64,000 bases of DNA from Heligmosomoides polygyrus polygyrus (Eukaryota; Nematoda; Chromadorea; Rhabditida; Heligmosomidae). The stretch spans positions 7,984,934 to 8,048,933 of the forward strand of contig OX377201.1 in assembly GCA_947396885.1 (NCBI GenBank), read 5' to 3'. The position numbers were made by a program, and so were the translations under genes. Position 1 is the first letter of the stretch; the number at the start of each line of letters is the position of its first letter. Below the pieces are notes generated by a model, which had not been told where the DNA came from, made no database searches, and worked only from the letters and a program-made list of their open reading frames with translations. Below are positions 39,601 through 54,600 of the stretch, in pieces.

Positions 39601-42600
39601 GCGAAGAAAGCGTATCGCTCTACCTAGAACCTCGATATCTCCTTGCTCTCTTAGAATGTTAAGGTAAAGTGAAAAATGAAACCAGTGTAGACGTATTAAA
39701 AAATGAAGCTAGTGAAGAAGTATCAGGGGAGGGGGCAAAAGCAATGAGACTCTCCATTTCGTGCCCGTATATCTCGTGACTGGAGGCTGGCTTCGATCTT
39801 TCGTATCTGTATATTTCTCTGCTATTTACAGAAGACCACTTGAGAAGTTACCACTTTCGCCCTATTCAGAAGCATACCGATACCCCAGTCGAGACCGCGA
39901 CACAGGTCGACTCGCGACGAGTCGATCTGGGTCGCGCCAGTCTCACCCAATTCTCAACCCCGAGCCGCCTGGGCTCAATCGTCACGCAGGATGAGAAGCA
40001 CACCTTCTACCTTAACCCTGTCAAGCAACCAGTCTGGATGAGGCCTGGTGACCCATTACCGACCTTCGTTGTGCGAGATGTTGACGGTGAGAAGCACCTT
40101 CTGAGATTTGGGTCTGCGCCCATGAACCGTTATACTTGAAGCTGTTTCCCAAGAACACGAAGGTGGAATCCAAGATCATGATGAACGGAATGGAAAAACG
40201 GACCGACGACTCGCACTTAGTTTTTTAATTTGAATCCCCGGTTTTGCGCGCTCCTTTAGGGTCGTTTTATCCTGGTAATCACTATACCGCTGAAACGTCA
40301 AGGTGTTTACCCGTTCCCCCCCCCCTTACCCCCGCTATTGTGCCAGACTTTTTGGGCACAAGAATGGGCAAAATGGGGGAGAGGAGGAACACGTCCTTTT
40401 GTACGTGTAGTGAGCGGACAAATCAATGCTAGAGCGCATAATCGGAGATGATGAACTCAGGTCTCGCCGCTTCACTCAATATGACACTCAAATTGTTGAA
40501 CTGAGCATGGCTCTTGACCAAATGAGAACTCAATGAAAAGCATTGGTCGTTTTTCTTCAGCTAATTGCTTTTCTTGTTGCGCATTCTTAATAATCGCTCC
40601 GGTTTTTTTGCATATTGGTATGTTATTGACGTATAGATAAGGATAAGAATTTCTATAGCTTTTATTCCATTAGCACGGAATAATTTACAAAGGCTACAGG
40701 AGCAGAAACGGAAAGAGACTACACCAAGTCGGCGACAAATTGAGAAATCATTCTACCTTGGCTTTCAGCTGAAGCTCTATCTCGTGTGAATGTTTCCTTT
40801 ACAACCTAACAACCTAAGGGCTAGGCATTCCTCTGCTACAGCGCTCCAGAACAGGGCGGAAGGACGAAGTGAGCATATGCGGTCGGACGAGTTTACGCGG
40901 TGCAAGAGGAAACGGGGAAAGAGATCTTCATTCGAGGACGGCATGCTGCTATTGCCATCTTCGAATAGGTGTACGAATTAGCAATAACCGATTAGAAGTG
41001 ATGGTGTGGACGGCACTAATAAAAGGGATGCCAAATATGTTGCATTCAAGAAACGGTGCTCCAATTTGTTTTGGTTCAGAGTTGTGGGTCGAGACATCGT
41101 TCTGACATAGTTAGCTCCGTCAAGAGTTCAAGGAATAAGAAAAGGGAATAGTAAAATAGGAGCAAGAAAACTCGTCAACACAACTTGATGATATAACGAT
41201 AGGGGTTTAAAGGTCTATACTAATCTATATCTAAGGGTCTATTATAACATACTCCCAGTTTTAAGAGAGAAATTAAAGGTCACACGGTGATAACCTTATG
41301 AATAGCAAGAAAATCTGGCAAATATGGGGAGGCGGAGATGGGGATGTGAAAAAGCGGAAGAGGTTCTTATCGAACGTGTCCAATATAATGCTGACCGTCG
41401 GTCGCAGCGCCGACCCGTGACAACTCGTCCACACGGGCGGGGCTACCAGGAGGGCGGGGTCTCTAAGGAGTATCTAACGTTCGCCGCCCCTCCACTTGAG
41501 TTCGAACTGGTATTCTCGCCTGGGACTGGTTCAATTATAAACGATATTATATATGACGTATGGGAACATATTAGACAGCATATCTTATATGCAACATATT
41601 TAGGGAGCGCTCATTGTGATCTGGAAAAGCAAATTGGCGACGAAGTCGTCCATTTCAACGAGAATGAAAGTTTGGCAAGCTCTGTTAGACATGAATGTAG
41701 CCTGAATTTTATTTATTTACTTAAAGTTGTGCAAGACCAAATTGTTATATTTAAAGCCCATCGAGATGGTTTCGTTGCTGGAAGTCTACGATGATATCGC
41801 CAACCAAGTCGGAAGCATGCAAAAACCTACGCTTAAACATCATGTCAGTTTTCTTTTCTTTGTCGTCGCTGGTTTTACCTACAAGCTCTGTTTATGTTTG
41901 CATCAAAATATTAATTGTGTAAAAAGCCCGACCTTCGCAACATCGGTTTTCAAAATGTTCAGAAGTGCAAAACACTGACAGCATTTTGCGAGAAAATCTT
42001 CGAAAAGCTGCCAAAAACTGGAGAGTGGTCGAAATTCAACTGCAAAAATTCATTAGAGCTGACGAATAAAATGCAGACAGAGAAAAAAGAGGAGAACAAA
42101 AAGTGAGTCGTCAGATTTATTACTCCTCATGCGTTATACTTATTAGTTTTAATGAAGAAAATAAATTCTTTAAGAGAACAAGCACAACTGATCGCCATGC
42201 TCCTGAGAGAGTACTCCAGGAAGGATCTGATTCACACAAGGGTTAAGCTGTGCCGGACAATGCTGTGGCGATGTCAAATGGAGAAGTCTAATGTAGAAAC
42301 GATAAAGGTGCATCTGAGAATTAATGCAATGTGTAGTAAAGCAACGAAGACTAGTCCAGGCGCTCGAATAGTTGGACGCGTCCTGTTTTCTTTAAGAAAT
42401 GGTCTTTCTCCGCTCTACATAGCAACTTTAGAGATCACTTGCTACATTCGCGAGCGAGCAAATTTGAATTACTGGATATCAACTAATTGCTTATATCCTG
42501 TAAAACCAGACTTCAGATCCTGCTATCAAGACTTTCGGATGAGGATCCTAGCGTCCGTGAACGTTGCGCCGACGAGTTGTCATACTGGCTTAAAAAGAAC

Positions 42601-45600
42601 AAGATTAAGACTGTCCGCATGAATTGGCCATGTCCAAAAAAAGTATGCGCTATTACAAAGGCTCTTTCGTTCAGTTTCTGGTACGCCTTCTGAGATAGTG
42701 TTTCATTTTTTAGCCTCCGGACGATATACAGTTGAAATGTGGAATTCGACCAGACAATCTCTGCTTAGCTTACGACTCGAACAATCTGCCAAATAGCGAA
42801 GAAAAATGGAACAACATGGTGTTCTTTTCGAAACAGTATGGGTGCTACAAATGGCCATCGTAAGTTCAGTGCGAAATGTGAAATCTTCGATCCATGTCGC
42901 GGAGATGGGCAGCACCGATAGGTGAGAGCGCGCTAGCCAATAACCATACCGACCGTTGGCGCCTCTGAATGGAACGATCATTTGAAGTAGCCTGATTGGC
43001 TGGCGCGTTATAACCAAATCGCGAAATGGATGAAATTTTCACTGCGGGTCTCCGATAAATTCTAATACAAAAATTCTAGGACCATTAACGTTGTCGTGTT
43101 CGCAAAACGACCACAAGTAATCCGTCCGAAGTTGAACGAGTGTGAAAAGGCGATCGTTGCCGCGTTTGAAGACAAGGATACGTTCATGCGATGGGTCCAA
43201 GTTCTTCTATGGGAGAAGAGAGAGCTCCCTGAAGTGAAAGAGAGCACAATATACATAGTGAAAGTAAGAGATTAAGCTATTTTGAACAAAAAATGACTGA
43301 AACCCATGCGTTTGGTGAGTGAATGCTAGAATAGCTTTTACAAAAAAACACATTATACGCACCCATCTGGGTTTTAAGCTCCTGACACAACAACAGCTAC
43401 TACTTCTACATACCGTAGCACTGTGTACAGGACGAGCTTACGCACTCTACACCTTGCAAGAAGCACGTGAACCACTGTTTTTCACCGATGGGATCTATAC
43501 GTCTACAATATGATGCTCTAACGATATGCCTTTGGGGAGTCGCTGGAATGACGCGCAAACACCCCAGGGCGTCGCGCGAGCACATAAGGCCTATGCACAC
43601 TTCTGCGACAGCGCGGCGCGGCCATGATGAAGCATAGGGCCGCGACGGCCGTGGCGCGACATTGCGACACGTGCCGCAGGGAGGAGGCATGCACACTCAT
43701 GCGACTGTCGCGGCGGCTATCGCAGGCGATGCCGCGTGAGTGCCGCAGGCTGGAATGGTTAAAACTGTTCCTGGCAGCGCGGCAGCGCGGCATCCACGGG
43801 GACGTCGGTCTCGTTGCCTAAAAAGGTGCTCTAACGTGTCCGCGCCGCGATCGCTGGATTTCGCGGAGGTAGCTGTCACCCCACTTGCCGCGCCGCGGTG
43901 TTGCAGAAGTGTGCATGGGCTATAAAAGGGTTGAACAAGCAGACCAAATCTTACCGCGGCGACCACAGACATCGAAACGTTCCAAAGCGGCTTTCACGCT
44001 GCCGTTGCCGCTGTTGCGCAAGCGATGCCGTAATGATGAAGCATACCTCAGAGACGCAGAGGAGCAACAACAGCAGCGAGGGGAGCTTTCACACTGCTGT
44101 TGCCGCAACCGCGCATCAGCAACACCGGCATCGGTTGCGCGGACTCGGCAACATAGAATCATCGCCATCATTTTTTTGCTGCTGATGTTCGTCAATGATG
44201 CATACCACAGGTCCTATCTCATTATCTCACGCGTTGCGACTCCAGTATGCATCGAACTCCTTTTTCGTTGCTCGTTGCAGCAAAAGCAGCAATGGCAGTG
44301 TGAAACCCGCTTAAGACCAGATTCACCAACGACTTATCTGACTGGAACTGACTGCTAAACGTCACGTATCGCGATTCATCAACGCGCGGCGCGGTGGATT
44401 TGTGATGAAAACCGTTGTAAAGGGTACCAGGCAAGAACATCAGGTAAAGGACGCGGTGAAGTACCGGTTACGCTCTACTGCTATTATTTTCCACAGTGGC
44501 AACAAGTTGGGCTCGTTGCCAAGAGTAGTCGGACGCATCCATATTAACACTTTTTCATCGTCGCTACTCCTCTATCCCGTTGAATTCCTACCCGAAACCG
44601 ACTGATGAGAAATTCTTCCTCTTCGGAGTCTGTGAAAATACTGTAAAAATAACTAGCAAGTTTGAGAAGTGCCTCTGAAGACTATTATTTGCATGCAAAA
44701 TAAAATTCCCAAAGAAAGATGTAGAGGATTGAGCAAAATACTCGTATGGGAGTGCACCCTTATGATGAATTTTTCTTGCTTTTTAACATACTAAAGCTCA
44801 CTATCTAGCACAGCTCTAGTGTGGGGGTGGGCTTACGGTAGGAAAGCGAAGTATTTCTACTGTAGTCTTCACCTGTCCTACCGCTGGCTGTGTGCTGAAA
44901 ATGTGCAAGCCTACAGGGTAGTGCAACCGCACATCACACTGCGCCAAAGACTGCATTGGTTAGCAATAAAGGACGTGGACGTATGACGTTGTGCCTAATT
45001 TTTAAGAATGTCAATCTTTACAAAATTTTCTCTGGGGTTCTAGAAGACCTTATATGCGGAAACGCTCACACAGGTGAAGCTCATAGCAATCTGGGGTAGA
45101 GCTTAAGCAAACACATTGGGATATCTTTGGGCAGGGTGTTGACAACTGTTTGAAAATGGACTACTTAAGGATTCTTTTGAAGATCTTCCCTGATACATGT
45201 GACTCGCGCCACGCGACGCGATCAATATGGGAGCGTATCATTAGGCGTCGCTCGGGGTACTTACAGTCACACTTATATTAGGTTGGTGAAAAAGTCTTGC
45301 ACCAAAAATTTAGAAAATTTTCAAGATTTAACAGGTACTTCCAAGGACTGTTTTGTAGCACAAACATTCTAGAATATTTCGCATATGTGGCAATTTGCTT
45401 CTGAGGTCATATAAATACTACGATTGCAGTGAAGGCTTCGCGACTGACTAGCACCCAGTCTCTCCCTGTTCGTTTTCGTAATAAGGACTTTCTCAAGAAT
45501 GTCGTCATGGGAGATGAATCCGTTCAGAGGAAGGTAATGCTGTTCTGTTGATGGGATTCTCGAGGAACGCTCTATCGTGAGCTTCCTGACGACGGTATCG

Positions 45601-48600
45601 CAGTAACAGCGATCATCTACGCTACACAGCTGCAGAAGCTGAGCGAGGCCATGTCGTGCAAACGACGAGGGCGGAGGAATGTTTGCCTCCTTCACGACAA
45701 TGCTCGCCCCATGTTGCAAGGTCCTCTCGCCAGGAGTTGAGGAGCTTAGATGGGGAGTGCTGCCCACCCGCCGTATTCGCCATTTCTTGCGCCATTGGAC
45801 TACCACCTCTCTCTCGAGCTATTAAACAGCACCTAAGGGATAGGTGCTTCATCGATCGAACCGAACTGGAATCCGAGGTGGAGCACTTCTTCGGGTCGCA
45901 GCTGACTTCATTCTAAAAGGAAGGATTTCGTGATCTCCTCATCAGGTGGCAGAATGTTGTGGATGTAAATGGTAGTTACTTTGTAGATTGAAGTCGCTCA
46001 CAAAAGAAGTAATAAAATTTTGAAGAAATACCCTTAGGTGCAAGACTTTCACCAACCTAATACTTACAGTCGCCTCCTTGAGCAGAGCCGCGGCGACGAT
46101 CGTGGCATTTCCTCATACAGCATGTCTGCAAATTTTTGTTAATCGTTCATTTGTAGATTTCTTGCTTAGCGACCTCGGCGGCTCAACCTCAAGTGCACGA
46201 GAACTCCACAAGCAATTGTCATGTTTCAGTATCTCCTTCGCAGTTTTCCGGATAGCACTGTTATCTTCAATCGCTTAACGAGAACACTGATGGAACTTTT
46301 GAAATCTCGACAGGTGATCTAGATTCCGCCCTTTTGTTAAAGAATTAACAATTGGCGTTTTATGAATGTGTTAAAAAATCATAGGGAATTTAAAATATTT
46401 TTGCCGTCGGCGGCCCCCAAGCCGAAACATGCCCTGCTCACTAGGCTCCCTCTCGCCCCACGGAACACCCGAAAGTCACTAAGAAGGACCAAAACCCAAG
46501 AAGAAGCCTTGAGTTCCCTAGCCGAGATGCCACGTATTGAAGCGTACTGGTGCGTACTGGCATGTATTGATCTTATTTACCAGCGGTGGACGCATGGGTT
46601 CTCGCCCTCCTCCGTATTCCGGTTGCCCCTTCCAGCTTCTCCTCCTCATGCCCAAAGGGGACATTACGAACCGAGGCCCAGGGGTCGATCATGTATAACA
46701 CACCAATGACAAATGATTCGATACGAACAACATAAATGCAGCCAGCACCAAACGTATTGACTGGGACTCATCCCTCTCCTCCATGCCCGTGATACGCCGA
46801 GTACTGAATCAGGTTTATCTCGAATGCGTAGTGAACATAGATAGAAGCGATAACGGAGACCACAAGAAATGCAGACGGCATCCAGGGTCGACTGCGATTT
46901 AGTTTCCGAGGCCGAGAGGGGAGCATAGTACCCACTAGACCTTGCGGCGCTTTCAAGATGTTGCTTCCATATTGTGAATATATTGAGCTGTAGGACCGAA
47001 ACCTCACGACGGCGATCCGGAATGGAGGGACGTGCGTGTGAGGTCGGCAAACTCGTCGCGACAGCACAGGACTATCAATGCGGCGCACGTCGACCGATGT
47101 GGAGACGTCAGCGATCTTCCCATACTCTAAGGTCGATCGAAGGCGGTTCATCCGCAAGGCGCAGTAAGTAACAGCGCACTCGGGAACAATCACAGGACAG
47201 ACAAACGAGCGGTGGCGACATATATGTTATACCGAGATTGATTTGTTTCCATATTCTGATAGCGAGACAACGAAAAGTATAGAAAAGGCCGCGTTTGGTC
47301 AATTTGGTTCAAATGCAAGCAATGCAATGTGCCGTAGTCAAACAACAGGAATTGAAACAGGAACCTATAACAGGAATTGAATCCCGGTTCTCGTAAGTAC
47401 GAATATGGCAAACGAGGAGTACACTGGGGCTGCATCCGTCGCGGTTAAACCTGAGGGTAGAAAGGGAAAACCTACCCACGATTTTTCAATTTTTTTATTT
47501 CTGAGCTAGAGTGCGTAGATTGGGATCAACGTTCCATGTTAAGGTAAAAACTAGACCAGTCATGATCATCACAAGCTTTATATATCTCAAGATATAGGAT
47601 AACAAAAACTCATCTTCCCTTAACCACAACACTGCTCTAAATTAAATACTTACAGCGCGCTGAGCAGCGACTTGCTGCCGAGTTTTTCGCTGGCGTAGCT
47701 ATGGGCACCAAATATCGTGGGTTCAAAGTGCTTAACGATTTATGGACTTGGTTAGCTCCCGCTGTGGACCTTATGTACGACTACATGAATGCCGACGCCT
47801 TCATCTCTTGGTACACTACACTGACGACGGTATCCTTTGGCTGCTTTTGAGTGCTCCGCAATGCATACAACTATTTTCTTTCATAATTTTTCTAGTTTCT
47901 TTTTCAAGAAAAAACACCAGCTACTCGTACTTAGAACTTTCATAGGCACTTCATCGAGATGACACAAGAAGATATTGGTGGTTAGTTGAACAGTTTTTAA
48001 AAGGAATGGCTCGGCATGCAGTGTCAGCGTGGCACAAAGCTGTGTGAGTGTAGTAGGATTCTGTACAGTAAGATTTGAACCGACAAATATTCTTGAGACA
48101 ATATTGGAAATTCACAGCACTAAGGTAATCGTTTGCAGACGATTGACAGCAATAACGGCGAATCAATGGAGAGAAACCGAGACACGTCGGCGAATTTGCG
48201 AAATTGCGTGGCGTAACTTGCCCAAAGCAAAAATTGAAACACAACGCATCGGAATCTCAGCGTGAGATTTTTCATTTTCCTTATTTTGCCATCAGCAAGA
48301 TGGCGAAATGCGATGGCAGAACATTTGCAGAACTGATATTGACTTCTCTATGGTGGCATTGCTACCGTTGTTTATACGTGTAGTTAGCACTTCCAAGTGT
48401 ATAGCTTTCCAATAAATAAGAATGCTTGAAATACGCCGTTTGCCCTGCGGCGCCCTGGGAGTCCTCTGCATCGGTTGAATCTAAGGCGGCCTTCTGCAGG
48501 GCCACATGCGCTGCAACAAAAAGCAGTTGTTCTACTGAACTCTTACACCTGCTCGCCGCCCGCTACCACTAGAGGTATACACCATTGCCCTTCCTCAACC

Positions 48601-51600
48601 TGAGGGTCGAGTCTATATCGCGTTGCTCGATGTCGGTAGCTATTCGCTACCACCGCTGACGGAAATGTAAGTGACCCCTTGTTCACCTCCGTTGACGTTC
48701 CTCAGGAATGGTTAAAAGAAAATGATTGTTCCACTATCAATTTGTACTGCTTATATGGAGCTTGAACTGCATAAGGTCCTTGTTTAGTAGGGAAATGAAT
48801 ATATCTATGAAAATGATGACCGATAAAGAGAAAGCATCACCGGGCGGATATTACTAAACTTCTCCTATCCTGTCCCTATAGTTGTTTATGCAGACTTGGC
48901 TGTCCAGTTCAAGACAACTCTTTAGTTCAATTTGAGTGTTTTTCTTGTAGCGACGGCTGTGAATTGGTACTTTTCTGATAATGAATAGACAACCACTTAC
49001 TTTCACACAATCCATTTAAGCTCGGCCCGATTGTCAAAATAAGATTTGCAGCGTTGCAAACTCGAACAGCTATTTTTAGCTCCTTCTAGTTAGTGCTTTT
49101 CGAATATGAAGATGCTCAAATGCTATTGTTAATATGAATCTCAAACCCGGCTTTTACCATGAGCCGTAATCATCAATGACTTGTGGCGACTTAACAGAGA
49201 AATTACAGCCGAAATTCCTGATGGAGCGGCTTATGTCGCTCACCATATCGCCACACCACACCTCGGCATCTGATAGGCCTTGGAGTCACGGACGTCCAAA
49301 GTAACTCTACGATGTGTCACTCTGTTTTCACATGTCACTCACATGATGTTAAATGCACTGAATTTCAAATCAGACGGCTCTGCAACGGTATTCAAAACAT
49401 GCCTTGAACTTCTGCTACATGTCAACACAATGCACTCACACACTAGATTATAACACAAACCACATAGTGACAATACTAAATGTAAGATACAAAGAGTCAA
49501 GCTTGATATACGCGATGCTACCTGTGGCAACCCGCATCACATACTTAATTCTTACTCTTATTTTCGTGCCTGCGCCCACCATTGAGGTAACTGCGCAGCT
49601 ACACTGCAGTTTCCTCTCGACAAGGGAATATAGCTGCTCCTGCGTGCCGGATTCATAGCGATTAAACACGTGACTATGTATGGCATAAGGCCTTGTTTGT
49701 GCTAGGACGCCACGCAAAGTAGCTACATTGATTGAGCGACGCGATCGATCAATTTGACCACTTTGCGTGCCATTGCGTCGGTCTTCGTTGGAAGTATAAA
49801 CGGGGCACAAGGCAGAGACTCTCACGATGATGCATTCATAGTAAACATTACTCACCACCTTTACATTCACTTGCGGGGATTAATAACGTGCTCCATGCAA
49901 TATTTCGGAATGCTAAGGCATCTCCTAAAAACGCTTTTCTAGTGACTATTTATAGACAAATAGAAAAAGATAAAACCTTAAGGTAGTTAAGCTCGTTTCG
50001 ACCCTAACCTGGACGAGCATACTCAAGGTATACATATAAAGCCTTCTCCGGGTCTCTTCAGCAGTAGAAAGCACTTTATGAGAGAATAAACAAAGTAAAC
50101 TAAGGAAGTAAACTAACCTGCAATCGGTATATAATCCACAACAATTGACCACAGAAGAAATATATTCACAATAAAATCCGTACTAGATAGAGAAATTCTG
50201 TAAATGGATAAATACAAAACCATATACAAGTAGCGACACCCGTACGTCGAACAAACGCTAACGATAAGCGAAACCGGAAATACGCGGACTAGTAGTGTGA
50301 TAAGACGAAAGCAAAGAAACATAAAGAGTGAGGGACGCAAAGGAGGGGAGTGGAATAGGAAACACAGCTGCAGAGAAGGGCTGTGTGAGAATAAGTGCGA
50401 ATGCGACATTCGACAAAGGCCGAGATGGTCTGAAAGAAGGACCATAATGTTCAAAAAGGGCGGCAAGAAGTCAATTATCTAATGAGATAAGGAAACAGAT
50501 TACAGAACTCCCAACAAGTCGTTTCACTAATCCGTAATCGTTTAAGGGCATTGAAAAACGTGTGCATCATACTGGACGCAAATATGAATAACGATTTCAA
50601 AGATCTCCCGAAGAGGTTCCACCTTGAAAGTGTTGATTACTGGTTGAACCGATTCGAAACGAACGTAGGTTTTTAAGCTAACCTTAGTCTATGAAATGCC
50701 CATTTTTAATAATGCAATTCCAATCTGTAAACTTTAGCTCGGTGAGTCAGCAAGCAACAGATCTGGTCCTGCCAGTGCTCGAGGTTCCGAAACGAACGTG
50801 CAGGCTCAACAAAATATGCAAATAAAAGAGAGCGAACTCAACGAGAAACTGCTAGCTGCTACGAAATCCCCGTCTACCGTCGATGTGGTTAGTACGCTAA
50901 GATATCTGAACAAGATAACAGTTTTAAAATGCGTAAATCCATAATTTATAGTCACAAATCTACTTGCGCACTCTTCTGGAGTTCTTACTGCAGTACTACG
51001 AGAACTGTATCACTTGCCTCACACCGGGTATCATATCGCTGTTTCCTGTACTACTCGAGTATGCGAATGAAGACGATGCTGAATACGAGTAGGTGTTATT
51101 GGAGTATTATTGGCAAAATGCAGCTACCCAAAACTACCCAAACATTCGTATTTCACACGGGTTTTAGATATCTTACCATTAGGTTTGAGTATCCCGCGAA
51201 CTATTGCGAAATTGAGACTAAGCGCGTCTACCGGGTATGAAGAAGCGTCTGATGAAGAGCGTGACCAGGTTTTTTGCTAACTGCTTGGTGGACATCATAT
51301 CATTTCCTCCAAAATCTTTAGTACTATCAAGCTATGGAACCAACACTGTAAACTCGCAGAACCTTTCTGGAGCTAGGTGCTTTGATATTTACACACTTCA
51401 ACCAGTCGTTGTTGATGATCGAAGTTATTTTAGCTCAAAAAATGTTGATATGGCTGGTCATTAGCAACCGTGAAGCTAGTAGAAGTAGCTTTTAGGCTGA
51501 CCTGAAAGTTCTGGCCGATCTTGACTGGTCTACTTCAAACAATCATAACTTTCTTCATGCTCAATGCATTCAGTCAAAAATCGGTACGGTGACTCGGGCT

Positions 51601-54600
51601 GTCGAGGCTAGGATCACCAATTTCGCCAAAACTGCGTCTATGGATTATTTGGATTAGAAAAATCTGACATTCGTTTTTGATATTTCGGCTGATTACGGTG
51701 AGTTAAATAGATTCGGTGAATAAGGTTGTTGAGGTCATGGTCACCTACTGTATCGTAGTGTACTCCACCGTAGTACCATAAACGGATGTCAGATTCTTGA
51801 CCTGCGTCCTAAATAACCCCTATAGTCTAACCATAAGTTTGAGTGAAATCGAAGATCATGGCCTCGACAGGCTTAGTTACCCGTGCGTACCGCAATCTAA
51901 CTGTTGCGAATCGGAAGCCCCGCTCGTGAGGGAACAAGCCCTGTTGGTCGGGGTCCCCCATTCGCCCCGTGGGCATACGAGGCAACCCTGGAACCCAAAA
52001 CCCTGATCGAAGGTAGGGTTTCCTGGATGTAGACTACGCCCCATCCGGCAGAACAGGGCACGCGTGGTAACCTCTTACACCTTGCATTGGCGCACGCTCT
52101 TACCACGTGAGCCATGGGAGCCACTAGCATGCTAGTGATCCCTAATCCCCCTAAAGAGAGGCGACCCTGACATAAACAACCGACAACAATAACAATCAAT
52201 ATACCAACCAAGTACAACCAAGTTGCCCTTCCACTTTACATGCAGGCTGCAACAGCAATCCTAAGGCCCCACCACCTTCTTCCTTCTGAACTGCACAGAG
52301 TAGTACCTCACGATTTATCCCATACAAATAACACCAGGACACAACATCAGAAATATCAAACAGGATATAGCAGATGCTATGAGGTGAATATATGCGAGAC
52401 GATAATAGGTCCGCTCCTGCTGATGTTAGGTTACCGGCTATTCAAGTCTCACGCGTGCTCCCATCGGGACTCGCCGAGTTCTCGTAGTGCAGCCAGCCAT
52501 ATTGAGAGTGAGCGAGCTGCAAGACTCCGATCAAAATCAATCGCCTCTCCTCACCGGGCCCAGATCAATCTTCCGGATATGGTCGGAGAGATCGCACGAG
52601 ATCGGCGCACCGGAGCCGCGCCCGCGCAGCTGCTTGAGACGACGACAAAGTAAAAACTGGGCCCGGTGAGGAGAGGCGCGGGCAGGCCGGATCTCAGATG
52701 CACCTCATCGGGGTCCCGCGCGGATACGACAGCCGGTGGGAGTTTGAAGTTAGAGAGCATGCTACATATCGCATTCGCGGCACTGCCGTAATAGGCCGAA
52801 ATTTTAAATACAGATGTCAAACTCATGATCACCACCCCAATTAAGTGAAAAGTTTGGGCAAAAAAATACTTCTCCACCACTCCTGGATCTCTGGAGTCGT
52901 AAAAGTGCAACCGTGGCATAGTCGCTCCAAAACTAATGTAGCTCTTCAGAGTTGGCGGCCAGCTCAAAGATGTGGACATCAAGTTGAGCGCTAGCCTCCT
53001 AATACACGAGAGGCTATCTAGCATACTGTTAGTGCCAAAATTCGCAGACTCATTTTTGAATGTTGTTGTGCAGGTACGAGTAAGGATGCGCCCTGCACTG
53101 CTACTACTCGACACCTGACAGCCTAAATGCTTCAGTCATTCTACACTACCTACCTGTGGCGTGTGAAAGTCTCAGTGTTGAAGTTTATCCAAGTGCTGGT
53201 ATTTTCTAACGTATACGAACTGGAGAAAGGTATTCGACCGTCGAAAGTCTTAAGACTACTATTCGATGCTATCATCGACCCACAGGTCGGTTTGATACCC
53301 CTCGACAGGAACGTGTTAAACGATCCAGCTTCAGGCCTGAGCATTTTCAGATGGAAGTGCGATCAGAGGCATCGCGGGCTATGCTCACTCTTATTCTTTG
53401 CGACTACATCAAGGTGGACGAGGAGCTGACGGTAACTGCCAACCAACCGATTTGAGCACATTCTTCGGTTCTTCGCAACGTATCTTTCAGAATTATCTCA
53501 ACGAGCTGATGAAGAACAAGAGCACTCCGACACTTCACGGTGCTATACTCGGAATGGGTGCCGTTGTCAGAGCTCATCCGTTCTCCACACCGAAAGTCAT
53601 AAAGCCGATGCTGCGCGCATTATGTGGCGTCACCGCCCACAACGCTGAGCTACAGGTATAGTGGGCATGACTCCTCTAATTTTCTCTCTCTCTCTCTCTC
53701 TCTCTCTGGATACTCTTTCTTATTATTTTTCACATCGATGTAGTTGAACTGAAGACCGCTATATCTCTTTCACCAAGGCGAAAACTCAAAATAAACAAGG
53801 ATAGGCATGATGAACTTATTTTAATGTCTCTTTTTTTGTGTGTTCATCTGCCCTTCCGTCTTTCCTACCGATTCCAAGGACCTCTGAGTGAGCTCTACGT
53901 CGGGCTTCGATCGGCCGGCATCATCAATTTTTACAGAAGGTTGACCATATGAACTGGAAATGATGGAGTTTGTCAGGTGAACAGGCTTAATTTGCAAAAG
54001 ATAAGCATTAGCGATCCGCAAGCAATTATCGATCGACCTTTACTGATTTTTGCCCGGAGTCAGCCATTCAAAGTTGGAATCACGCGGATATGTCGGCTGA
54101 TATACGAGCTTCACAAAAAGTAATCAACGTGATCGGCTGTACATTATCGATGATTTTATCGATTTTTGTCTTGAATTGACCGTTAACTAAACCCATTAAG
54201 GACATTGGGATATTCTACAAACTTGGGTAACTAAACTCGTGCCTATTACAAAAGCGCTTAGGTGAAAGGGAAACAGGAACCTCCAAACAACCTTGTCATT
54301 ATAGAAACAATTCAAATCAGTTTCTTTAAGCCTCAACTGGCTGGTATCGAGATTGTACGCTGTCACAACGATGTTTTGTTGCGATCAAAACTTCTAGCGC
54401 CAGGCGGGACTCGAACTCGCACCACCCTCTGACCAGGCGGGAATGCTCTACGCCATCACACCACCGGCGCCGTTTGATCGAACGCAACATCCACACCTCG
54501 TGGTACCGATTAGCACCCACCCGTATCCGGGATGAGCTGGTTGCTAATATCAGCATGGAACCAGTGAAGCTGATGGTCTTGATAGAAACAATTCAATCGG

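Noticed and set aside
46362..47193. Frames of 115-141 codons on both strands
   Set aside because: They overlap each other, lack recognisable motifs and lie in an intron. I could not support any of them as a gene.
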